Source: Pseudomonas sp. MIACH
GTDB lineage: Bacteria > Pseudomonadota > Gammaproteobacteria > Pseudomonadales > Pseudomonadaceae
Reading direction: 5' to 3'
Length of the DNA: 64,000 bases
Assembly: GCF_001269925.1 (NCBI RefSeq)
Contig: NZ_LHVO01000035.1
Span: 84,641 to 148,640 of the forward strand
Shown here: positions 57,144 through 64,000 of the stretch, piece after piece
Numbering within the stretch: the first letter of the stretch is position 1
Layout of the letters: every line of letters begins with the position of its first letter
Translations under genes and position numbers: made by a program
The notes under the pieces: generated by a model
What the model saw: only the letters and a program-made list of their open reading frames with translations
Told to the model about the DNA's origin: nothing
The model's database searches: none

Positions 57144-58355
57144 TTAATAGGGGGGATTGCACCCGTTAGCCTCGGCCACTTGTTCTGAGGTGTCCTTACG
57201 GCGGGGTTCAAGATTCCAGGGGACCTTGTTCCTAGCAATAACGTAATGGCATACCAATTGCCGACGCATACCACCGCCGTCGTTGTCTTTCCACCGTGGG
57301 TCATCGCCAAACTTTTTCTGCAGTTCCGCGAAGACTGCATCGGTTCTATCGGCCGAAGCCTGTTGACCATATTGCGTCGGCGTCATGGATAAACTCCATT
57401 CATTCTTACCACTGCCAGGGTCAAACCGCTCGATCCATACGGCGGACTGAATATATTCAGACGCAGGTGATGGCGAGCACTGCTGATCACTGGGTAAGTA
57501 CGCAAAGGTCGCGTCCGCAGAGAGTGTCTGCGGCAGTATCATTTGAATGATAGGAAGGCACTCACCAGCGCTTTTCAAAAAGTCCGTTTGATCATACTGA
57601 GCATCCGCCAAACCACCTGGCAAATAAAACAAGGCTTGTATCGGCAGGGTTTTGGGTTGACTAGGATCCCAGATAGCAAGACGCAATTCATTTTGCTGGT
57701 CAAATGTGTCTTTATCCAACACTGATGCTCTGATAAAAGCTTCAAAAGATTGAGTAGCTTTTTCGTTGGCACTGTCTCGCACGTTAAAGGCGCATTGATT
57801 GATATTGCTCAGACCATCATTATTATGCTTGGTAATCCATTGTTCAGCTGTCAGTATATTCTGCTCGTGACATACTCGACTGTCCGTTGTTGCTTTAGTG
57901 CTGGGGCCACAGCCTTGTTGGGCGGGACGTGTAAAGGTCCCCCCATCTTCAGGAAACGCACATAACACATTCGCGATTTGTTTTCCGGGTGGCGTCAAAA
58001 GAGGTGGATAAAGGATATTCCCGTTATTCTCATCGCGCACTGTTCTCTTAAACTTTGCATCTTGACGTAGATAAGAGTACGACCATCCTCCATTTGCAAC
58101 AGACGTCGGGCTTGGAGCCCAAAAATTGAAAGCCGTCGAAGGTATCGTCACCCTTAATATAAGGCCGTTGCACGTAAAGCCAGGTGCAGACAGTCGCGTA
58201 CAAGACATTCGCTTATCTAAGTAACGCGCGCGCAGATCGGCAACAACCCGCTGCCCAACTGCATCACCAACGGCATCTGCAATTGCGTAATTCGAAGAGA
58301 TACAAGAAAACAACAATTTAAAAAAGACAACCATCCACACCCATTTAAATTTCAT
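57144..58355 (-). CDS. secreted Cys-rich protein, second of a tandem paralogous pair
   Basis: 403 aa from MKFKWVWM (58355), with GAGG seven bases upstream and a signal peptide (to ~AIA). Pattern shared with the upstream neighbour: FTCNGLILRVT, FWAPSPTSV, YLRQDAKF, VLCAFPEDGG, GCG, VCHEQNI..EQW, QCAFNVR, ELRLAIW, PIQALFY, CLPIIQMILP, GGGMRRQLVCHY and a terminal CNPPY. The conserved Cys suggest disulfides. It recalls Pseudomonas proteins annotated as halovibrin (HvnA/HvnC), a proposed secreted ADP-ribosyltransferase group, but I hold that name at low confidence. Base composition is AT-richer than the flanks, which suggests transfer. Confidence 0.65.
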   Translation of the reverse strand: MKFKWVWMVVFFKLLFSCISSNYAIADAVGDAVGQRVVADLRARYLDKRMSCTRLSAPGFTCNGLILRVTIPSTAFNFWAPSPTSVANGGWSYSYLRQDAKFKRTVRDENNGNILYPPLLTPPGKQIANVLCAFPEDGGTFTRPAQQGCGPSTKATTDSRVCHEQNILTAEQWITKHNNDGLSNINQCAFNVRDSANEKATQSFEAFIRASVLDKDTFDQQNELRLAIWDPSQPKTLPIQALFYLPGGLADAQYDQTDFLKSAGECLPIIQMILPQTLSADATFAYLPSDQQCSPSPASEYIQSAVWIERFDPGSGKNEWSLSMTPTQYGQQASADRTDAVFAELQKKFGDDPRWKDNDGGGMRRQLVCHYVIARNKVPWNLEPRRKDTSEQVAEANGCNPPY

Positions 58356-58427
58356 GACAACCTCACATAACTCATCACGAACAAATATGAAAGCTCCGAT
58401 TATCCATACAACAACACACTTCATTTT

Positions 58428-59672
58428 CTATATGGGATTACACTGGGCGGCTACGGCCTCTGCGTGGGACACGTTCGGACGGAACGGCTCAATGTTATAC
58501 GTCGTATTATTCCGATATTGATCCAACAAACATGCTAACTGACGACGAACACCGCCTTTATTCTCTACCAACCACTGGGAATCTCCGCCGTACTTGGCGA
58601 CCACCTCAGCGTAAAAACTATCCAACTGATTAACTTGACTCAGCCTGCCGCAATCCGTGGGAGTAACTTGCAGCGTCCAGCGATTAGCTTGCACACCTGG
58701 GTCGTAGCGGTTCACCCACTGGGCTTTATCCACAAATCGGCGGCATAGGACAGTGTTCAAGGGTGCCTGGTCTTCAGCGGCATAGAGGAATGCGGGATCC
58801 TGATCAGGCTTCATCGGTAAGGCTATTTGGACTATTGGAATGAAATTCCCAGAATCCTGATAAATTGCCATTTGATCTTTTTGCGCAGCGTCCTTACCCA
58901 ACATAGAAGGTGCGCCGGTAACAGGATCTTTATTTACCCAAAAAATAGCCCAGATGGGTACGCGACTACCGTCACTGTGAGGCCAAGATTTTATACGTAC
59001 CTCATTATTACTCGCGCCTGCAACGGCGAAGTGTTCATCCAACACATCTGCAAAATTATGCGCATATACAAATTGCATAAAAGCAGCTGCACCCGCAGGT
59101 TCAAAAGCAGGTCTCACATCAAATCCACATTGCCGATGATGCGACTTCCGATTGACCCGGTAATCTTCAAGCCAAGCGTCCGCCGTGGTAATACCTTCCG
59201 CCTGGCAACTGCGCTCTATTTCCACTGTGTTACTCGCATCCCCGCACCCGGCCTCTGTTCTGACGTGAGAGCCTGCGTCCACGGGAAATGCACATAGCAC
59301 TTCAAGCTGAATATAATCAGTAGGCACATCGAACATAGCACGCATAACATAACCATGCCGATGGTCAGATGCGAACTGACGAAATTTCGCATCCTTACGC
59401 AACCAGGAAAATGCAGTGGCTTCAACTGAGGAAGGTCCATAATTCCAGAAGCGATAAGTGTCAGAATAGACCGTACCGCGCAAAAACAAACCTGAGCATA
59501 AAAATGCTGGGCGCCTAGGCGTACCACAATCAGCAACTGTATTAGCGTAACGCTTCCACATATCAAAAACGGTGGCAGCCCCTGTTTGATCATGCGTGAC
59601 ATATTGAGCGATAGCAGGGCTGCCAAAGCCAAGAACAGCAGAAACAATACAAGTACTCAATAAACACTTCAT
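58428..59672 (-). CDS. secreted Cys-rich protein, first of a tandem paralogous pair
   Basis: 414 aa with a signal peptide ending AIAQ. Motifs: PAFLCSGLFLRGT, FWNYGPSSV, SWLRKDAKF, VLCAFPVDAG, SCQAEGITTADAW, QCGFDVR, EVRIKSW, PIWAIFWVN, FIPIVQIALP, WVNRYDPG, GGVRRQLACLL and a terminal CNPI. The same order of motifs in the neighbour shows duplication followed by strong divergence. The next gene starts 72 bp downstream, so one operon is likely. Periplasmic or extracellular enzyme or toxin-like protein; halovibrin-like naming is only a recollection. Confidence 0.65.
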   Translation of the reverse strand: MKCLLSTCIVSAVLGFGSPAIAQYVTHDQTGAATVFDMWKRYANTVADCGTPRRPAFLCSGLFLRGTVYSDTYRFWNYGPSSVEATAFSWLRKDAKFRQFASDHRHGYVMRAMFDVPTDYIQLEVLCAFPVDAGSHVRTEAGCGDASNTVEIERSCQAEGITTADAWLEDYRVNRKSHHRQCGFDVRPAFEPAGAAAFMQFVYAHNFADVLDEHFAVAGASNNEVRIKSWPHSDGSRVPIWAIFWVNKDPVTGAPSMLGKDAAQKDQMAIYQDSGNFIPIVQIALPMKPDQDPAFLYAAEDQAPLNTVLCRRFVDKAQWVNRYDPGVQANRWTLQVTPTDCGRLSQVNQLDSFYAEVVAKYGGDSQWLVENKGGVRRQLACLLDQYRNNTTYNIEPFRPNVSHAEAVAAQCNPI

Positions 59673-59875
59673 ACCCGCACCCTCTATAAGTCCAAGACAA
59701 CTCCTTCGACTTAATAAAAGCGCGCTACTAACAAAGCGTCTACTGTGAAACTTAACAGGCTGGGAGATCTATTAGTAATGATCAACACGCTATTATTCCA
59801 AATCACACTGGCGCGTCGTCCACATCGCAGAGTTTAACAGTATCTTTTGTGGCATCTATAGACTAAGGATCATAT
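59673..59875 (-). promoter_or_regulatory. AT-rich promoter region of the secreted-protein pair
   Basis: 203 bases between the FecR stop and the first secreted-protein gene. AT-rich with TTAGTAATGATCAACACG and TATTATTCC stretches; the promoter must be here. No exact consensus can be defended. Confidence 0.4.
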
Positions 59876-60853
59876 TCAACGCACCACGATCACCCGCCCC
59901 AGCAGGCTGTGCTGCTCGAAACCCAACACCGCCTGCAACGCGTTGAGTACCGCCTGCGGGTCCTTGCTCGGGAAGCTGCCGCTGACGCGCCTGGCGCCCA
60001 TCTCTTCGTTGAGCAGCAGGATGCGGCCAGGGTAGTAACGCCCCAAGTCCTTGACCACCTCCGCCAGCGGCGCCTTGTAGTAGTTGAGCCAGCCATCACG
60101 CCAGGCCAGGCGGGATTCGCTGTCGACCGCGTGCAGCGGATCGGCGATGCCATCGGCGTAGGCCACTTGCTGGCCCGCCGTCAGAATTTGCTGCTGGCCC
60201 TGTTTCGACGGCGTCACGCCAACCCGCCCCGACAACACCGTCACCTCGGCCCCTGCCGGTTGCAGGCGCACTTCGAACTGCGTACCCAGCACCCGCGCTT
60301 CGCCGTTGCCCGCCCCGACCACAAAGGACTCGCCGGTGTGGGTGACGCTGAAAAAACCTGCACCGCGACGTAATTGGATATGCCGCTCACCGTGGCTGAA
60401 ATCCACCGCGATGGCGCTGTCCGCATCCAGCGTGACCTGGGATTGATCGGCCAGGATGACGGTCTTCACTTCTCCCGGTGCGCTCACGTAATCGGCGCCG
60501 AAGTCATCGACCCAGCGCGATGGCTGCCAGCCGGCGCCCACGCACACCATCAACACCAGGCACGCCGCCATGGCCAAGGCGCCGGACCAGCGCACCACCC
60601 GCGAGTGCGTCGGGGTGTTCATCGCATTGAGGTAACCCTGTAACGCCTGCGCGTCTTCATCCGCCAACTGGCGCGCCGGCACTTCGCTCAACTCCCAGAG
60701 CACCTGGGCCTGGGCGTACGCTTCGACGTGCGCAGGATCAGCCCTAAGCCAGCGGCTGAAGGTGGCCTGGTCGCCACTGCTGGGCTGGTCATGCAACCGA
60801 CTCAGCCAGGCCAGGGCGGCTTGTTCCTGGTCGGACGTAGGGGTGACGTTCAC
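59876..60853 (-). CDS. FecR-family anti-sigma regulator
   Basis: 325 aa. Cytoplasmic N-domain (DUF4880: AALAWLSRLHDQPSSGDQATFSRWLRADPAHVEAYAQAQ), one TM (~90-108), periplasmic FecR domain (GEVKTVILADQSQVTLDADSAIAVDFS..RHIQLRRGAGFFSV) and a C-terminal STN-like part. Transmits the signal from a siderophore receptor to the sigma factor. It overlaps fecI by 4 bp. No receptor gene follows it. Confidence 0.93.
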   Translation of the reverse strand: MNVTPTSDQEQAALAWLSRLHDQPSSGDQATFSRWLRADPAHVEAYAQAQVLWELSEVPARQLADEDAQALQGYLNAMNTPTHSRVVRWSGALAMAACLVLMVCVGAGWQPSRWVDDFGADYVSAPGEVKTVILADQSQVTLDADSAIAVDFSHGERHIQLRRGAGFFSVTHTGESFVVGAGNGEARVLGTQFEVRLQPAGAEVTVLSGRVGVTPSKQGQQQILTAGQQVAYADGIADPLHAVDSESRLAWRDGWLNYYKAPLAEVVKDLGRYYPGRILLLNEEMGARRVSGSFPSKDPQAVLNALQAVLGFEQHSLLGRVIVVR

Positions 60854-61428
60854 GGTGCTTTCCCTGGCGTGCGTGGGGACGATGGTTCGCGAAGGCTGGC
60901 TTTGCAGGCTTCGAGGGCACGCATCATATGTTTTTCCACAGCGCTTTGGGACAGGCCCATGGCCTTGGCGATTTGCGCGTACTTGCGCCCATGAATGCGG
61001 TTGAGCAGGAAGATCTGCCGGGTGCGCTCCGGCAAGCTGCGCAGGGCGGCTTCGACGTGCCGCAGGTCGTTGCCCGCCTCAAGCGCCGCCTGGGGTTCGG
61101 AGCCCTGGTTATCCTGCTGTTCCGGCAGCCAGCCTTCGCTGCTGCGCACCCGCGCGCCTTCGCTGCGCAGGTGGTCAATGGCGATATTGCCGGCGCAGCG
61201 CAACAGGTAGGTGCTGAGTTCTTCAACCTGCACCAATGGCCGACGCCAAAAACGCAGGAACAGGTCCTGCACCAGGTCGGCCGCCGTAGCGCGGCAGCCC
61301 ACCCGCCGGCTGACCAGCGCTTCCATTTGCGAACGCTGGGACAAAAACACCTGCAGGAAATGCGCACGCCCACCCGCCGCGTCAGCCTGTGGGCTGTCCT
61401 GGGAATCGGGTGGAGTGCTGATCATCAT
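60850..61428 (-). CDS. FecI-type ECF sigma factor
   Basis: 192 aa. Region 2 (VGCRATAADLVQDLFLRFWRRP) and region 4 (RIHGRKYAQIAKAMGLSQSAVEKHMMRALEACKASL). Iron-starvation sigma partnered with the overlapping FecR. It comes 9 bp after DUF3325, so it may be transcribed from the Fur-box promoter at 63.67 kb. Confidence 0.92.
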   Translation of the reverse strand: MMISTPPDSQDSPQADAAGGRAHFLQVFLSQRSQMEALVSRRVGCRATAADLVQDLFLRFWRRPLVQVEELSTYLLRCAGNIAIDHLRSEGARVRSSEGWLPEQQDNQGSEPQAALEAGNDLRHVEAALRSLPERTRQIFLLNRIHGRKYAQIAKAMGLSQSAVEKHMMRALEACKASLREPSSPRTPGKAP

Positions 61429-61437
61429 GGCGGCGGC

Positions 61438-61764
61438 TCAGAACGTTGCGAAGGCGGCAACAGGGCTGACCAGCAGGCCGACGCCTGCCAGGATCAAGGC
61501 CAGCCTTGGCCGATACGGCAACAACAGCACCAGCAACAGGGCGCTGAGCATCAACACCGCGCACCACTCCACCAGGCCTTGGCCCCAACCGGCGATAGCC
61601 ACGGCGGGCCAGATCGAGACACTCAGCAGCAGCCAACCGATGACGCGCAAAGCAAGGCGCCGCCGAGGCGATGGCTTGCTGTGCAGCAGTTCGCCGTGGT
61701 GGCGGTCGGTGGACAGGCATAAGGCGGTGAACCCGGCGTAACACATCAGCAGCGCGAGGAGCAT
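61438..61764 (-). CDS. DUF3325 family small membrane protein
   Basis: 108 aa with three hydrophobic segments (1-16, 41-62, 67-105). CLSTDRHHGELLH fits DUF3325, small proteins found with PepSY and DUF3649 genes in siderophore uptake loci. Begins at the PepSY stop. Exact role unknown. Confidence 0.8.
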   Translation of the reverse strand: MLLALLMCYAGFTALCLSTDRHHGELLHSKPSPRRRLALRVIGWLLLSVSIWPAVAIAGWGQGLVEWCAVLMLSALLLVLLLPYRPRLALILAGVGLLVSPVAAFATF

Positions 61765-63339
61765 TCAGTGCGCCTCCTGCTTGAGATGAAGTGGCCGCGC
61801 ACGCTCGGTCTTGGGCTGCGGGGCCTTGCGGTGTTGCATCTTCCAGGCCGCCCAGGCGAGGAACACGCCGCTGGCGAGGCAGGTCAGGTCGAAGCCGGCC
61901 ATGGCCCAGTCGCCACGGGCCAGGGATAGGCCAACATGTTGCTGCGTGGTCAGTGCATTGAGCAACGGGATGGCGGCAAACAGCAGTGCTGCGCAGCTCA
62001 ATTGCTCAACCCACCCCTTGCGACCCCGGCGCAGGATCGCGTGCAACAGGCTCAGGCCCCAGGCGATAAAGAAGGCCTGCACTTCCCAATCGGAGCGCGC
62101 GGCGAAGCTCACCGGCAGCAGGCGGTTAGCCCAGAAGAACGTCGCAATAGCGATCAGCAGCCCGGACATGCTGGCGATATTCAGCACTTCCACCAACCGC
62201 AGTTCAAACGGCATCACGCCGGTTTTTGCATGCTTGAGTTGACGTTTGCCGAGCCAGATCACCAGCCCCGTACCGATCATGGCCGTGCCCGCCAGGCCGC
62301 AGATAAAGTACAACCAACGCAACACCGGACCGGCGAAATGGCCCATGTGCAGGCCATAGAAGCTGCCGCCGATCGCCGCCGGCAGCGACTGCTCGCCACT
62401 GACCCGCAGCAGTTCGCCGGTAGTGCCATTGAACGCCACGGTGCTGCCGAAACCATGCACCACGCTGTCGGAACCGGCGCGGAACACATTCACCGACGCG
62501 TTCACATCGCTCGGGTTGTTCACCGCCATGCGCCCGACATGCCCTCCCGCCCACTGGGCCCGCGCTTGCTCGTACATCGGCAGCAGCGGCAACAGTTTGC
62601 CCGGCTGTCCCAGCGCCGGCGCATTATTGGTGGCCGGGAATACTTCATTGAAGAAGGCGCGGGTGTCGTTGCCGTAGGAGGCCACGATCGGCGCCGGCAT
62701 CACCATGCTCATGAAAATCACCAGGCTGCTGTAGGTGATCATCAGGTGAAACGGCAGCACCAGCACACCCACCGCGTTATGCCCATCGAGCCAGGAGCGC
62801 TGGCCTTTGCGGGGGCGGAAGGTGAAGAAGTCCTTGAAGATTTTCTTGTGGGTGATGATGCCGGTGATCAACGCCACGAACATCACCATCGCTGCGATGG
62901 TCGACAGCCAGCGGCCCCACGGGTATGGCATTTGCAGTTGGAAGTGGAAGCGATAGAAGAACTCCCCGCCCATGCTTTCACGGGCCTCTACGGCTTGCCC
63001 ACTCACGGGGTCGAGGGTTTTCTGAATGAAATTGCCGCGCTTGCCAGGGTCGACTTTGTCTTGCCACATCACCGACAGGCCAGGGTCGCGGCTATCCGGC
63101 AAGGTGATAAACCAGCGTGCGGCCGTCGGTGCGACCGTTTGCAGGTAGCCCTGGGCGACGCTCAGACTGCGCGCATCATCCAGGGGATGGGCCTGCACCT
63201 CGGGCTGCATCCAGTGGCTGATCTCATCCTTGAAATAGGCCAGGGTGCCAGTCAGGAAAATCGCAAACAGCAGCCAGCCAAAGATCAGCCCGGCCCAGGT
63301 GTGCAACCAGGCCATGGCCTGGCGAAAGCCCTCTTTCAT
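61765..63339 (-). CDS. PepSY-domain inner-membrane protein, candidate ferrisiderophore reductase
   Basis: 524 aa from MKEGFRQAMAWLHTWAGLIFGWLLF (63339), whose ATG overlaps the DUF3649 stop. PepSY-associated TM helices with conserved His (HTWAG, HNAVGVLVLPFHLMI, FYGLHMGHFAGPVLRW) that may bind haem, and periplasmic loops. Related to FpvG-type proteins that reduce ferric siderophore in the periplasm. The open frame extends upstream (to 63522), but only across the DUF3649 gene. Confidence 0.85.
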   Translation of the reverse strand: MKEGFRQAMAWLHTWAGLIFGWLLFAIFLTGTLAYFKDEISHWMQPEVQAHPLDDARSLSVAQGYLQTVAPTAARWFITLPDSRDPGLSVMWQDKVDPGKRGNFIQKTLDPVSGQAVEARESMGGEFFYRFHFQLQMPYPWGRWLSTIAAMVMFVALITGIITHKKIFKDFFTFRPRKGQRSWLDGHNAVGVLVLPFHLMITYSSLVIFMSMVMPAPIVASYGNDTRAFFNEVFPATNNAPALGQPGKLLPLLPMYEQARAQWAGGHVGRMAVNNPSDVNASVNVFRAGSDSVVHGFGSTVAFNGTTGELLRVSGEQSLPAAIGGSFYGLHMGHFAGPVLRWLYFICGLAGTAMIGTGLVIWLGKRQLKHAKTGVMPFELRLVEVLNIASMSGLLIAIATFFWANRLLPVSFAARSDWEVQAFFIAWGLSLLHAILRRGRKGWVEQLSCAALLFAAIPLLNALTTQQHVGLSLARGDWAMAGFDLTCLASGVFLAWAAWKMQHRKAPQPKTERARPLHLKQEAH

Positions 63340-63638
63340 GTGCGTGCCATCCACAAGCCCACGCCCGCCAGGGTGGCAAACGCCGCACTCGGCAGCATCA
63401 CGCCACACCAGGCGCGCCATGCCGTACGACAGGCAAAGCACCACAGCACTGCCAACAGGTAGAACACGAACGAACTCATCATCCCGGTAATCACCGCATC
63501 GGCGCGTGAGGTTGGCATCCACAGTGCCAGGCAGATGCTGGCCAGGGACGCCATCAGGTAACCGCCGACGACAGCAGCCAGCACGCGCGACGTAACGGCG
63601 AGACGATAGGAGGCAGGCAGTGAGGTTTTGCTTTTCAT
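63336..63638 (-). CDS. DUF3649 family membrane protein
   Basis: 100 aa from MKSKTSLPASYRLAVTSRVLAAVVGGYLMASL. Three hydrophobic segments; SRVLAAVVGGYL and RAWRAWCGVMLP fit DUF3649, usual first member of the DUF3649-PepSY-DUF3325 set. No strong Shine-Dalgarno; a TTG at 63668 is possible. A Fur box lies 31 bp upstream. Confidence 0.82.
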   Translation of the reverse strand: MKSKTSLPASYRLAVTSRVLAAVVGGYLMASLASICLALWMPTSRADAVITGMMSSFVFYLLAVLWCFACRTAWRAWCGVMLPSAAFATLAGVGLWMART

Positions 63639-63669
63639 GCGGGAGGCGCCAGGTTCATCAGCGCGCAAT

Positions 63670-63688
63670 ATTAATGATAAATATTCTC
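63670..63688. promoter_or_regulatory. Fur box
   Basis: ATTAATGATAAATATTCTC matches the 19-bp consensus GATAATGATAATCATTATC at 14 positions. It stands between the PepSY cluster (minus) and the divergent sigma gene (plus). Confidence 0.75.
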
Positions 63689-63759
63689 ATAAGCAAAACA
63701 GAACGGATGAAACACCTGCCTTCGTGCATTGCCGAACGGTTTCCGGCGCCCTACAATGC

Positions 63760-63774
63760 GAACAATTCTTGTTC
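63760..63774 (+). promoter_or_regulatory. inverted repeat before the divergent sigma gene
   Basis: GAACAATTCTTGTTC is a perfect 6-3-6 inverted repeat, 34 bases before the proposed TTG start. It could be a second, weaker Fur site or an operator of another regulator. Confidence 0.5.
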
Positions 63775-63808
63775 TCTAAAGCATGCCCATGCTTGTGGAG
63801 TGTTTGCG

Positions 63809-64000
63809 TTGCAGCCGTCCAACCCTGTCGAAGTGCTCTACAACGACCATCACCACTGGCTCACCGGCTGGTTGCGACGCAAGCTCGGCTGCCCGCAAAG
63901 CGCTGCGGACCTGGCGCAGGACACCTTCATCCGGGTCCTGACCGCACGCGAAGCGCCGACGCTGATCGAGCCCCGCGCCTTCCTCACCACGGTCGCCAAG
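63809..64000 (+). CDS. FecI-type ECF sigma factor, N-terminal part (cut by window end)
   Basis: 64 codons visible. LYNDHHHWLTGWLRRKLGCPQSAADLAQDTFIRVL is sigma region 2 of iron-starvation sigma factors. TTG 63809 has GGAG eight bases upstream; an in-frame GTG at 63800 is the alternative. Its FecR and receptor partners are expected beyond the window. It is distinct from the sigma gene at 60850-61428. Confidence 0.85.
   Translation, partial: MQPSNPVEVLYNDHHHWLTGWLRRKLGCPQSAADLAQDTFIRVLTAREAPTLIEPRAFLTTVAK

Noticed and set aside
57144..59672. Secreted pair considered as a transposon or prophage cargo with ends
   Set aside because: No integrase, transposase, terminal repeats or att-like duplications are visible at the borders.
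61765..63522. Longer form of the PepSY protein starting at 63522
   Set aside because: The extra 61 codons lie over the DUF3649 gene in another frame and do not resemble PepSY proteins; the ATG at 63339 begins the conserved TM segment.

Overview
The window reads as chromosomal DNA of a Pseudomonas fluorescens-group bacterium. The evidence is high GC with Pseudomonas codon use, the conserved block lepA-lepB-rnc-era-recO-pdxJ, the chains lptF-lptG / pepA-holC-valS and cmoA-cmoB, a membrane PQQ glucose dehydrogenase, a second (AsrA-type) Lon protease, and many dispersed REP/REPIN-type palindromes like those described in P. fluorescens. I see no transposase, prophage, CRISPR array, tRNA or rRNA.

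Layout. (1) 0.2-1.5 kb: a PadR repressor with a His-rich N-terminus and a siderophore-interacting flavoreductase form a YqjI/YqjH-like pair behind a perfect 14-bp palindrome. (2) 1.6-9.3 kb, minus strand: a nine-gene chaperone-usher fimbrial operon in the order major pilin, second pilin, usher, chaperone, four minor pilins, two-domain tip adhesin. (3) 9.7-12.8 kb: a small membrane protein and a VF530-type protein, then a Zur-boxed TonB-dependent receptor of ZnuD type. (4) 13.2-15.6 kb: gcd. (5) 15.7-22.6 kb, minus: cupredoxin protein, Cache-HAMP-GGDEF-EAL protein, DUF3034 barrel and truncated-haemoglobin lipoprotein, with a second paralogous GGDEF-EAL protein beside them. (6) 22.8-32.0 kb: a catabolic cluster (amidase, NodB-fold imidase/deacetylase, MFS, two SDRs, CxxC protein, CobW GTPase, leaderless solute-binding-like protein) opposite a regulator with two GntR-type winged-helix modules.

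(7) 32.1-57.1 kb is mostly core genome: a heat-shock-promoted lon paralogue, chagasin-like inhibitor, YhhN, cmoAB, tadA with a Tat multicopper oxidase, pdxJ/recO/era/rnc/lepB/lepA, lptG/lptF, pepA/holC/valS, rlmF, HU, ndpA (yejK) and a glutaredoxin. (8) 57.1-59.7 kb: an AT-richer accessory island with two tandem paralogous secreted Cys-rich proteins. (9) 59.9-64.0 kb: an iron-uptake regulatory cluster (DUF3649, PepSY, DUF3325, FecI, FecR on the minus strand behind a Fur box), with a divergent second ECF sigma factor cut by the window end.

The least described parts are the catabolic cluster with its CobW and leaderless binding protein, the cupredoxin/c-di-GMP/truncated-haemoglobin cluster, and the tandem secreted pair. 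All calls come from reading the sequence; no database search was run.
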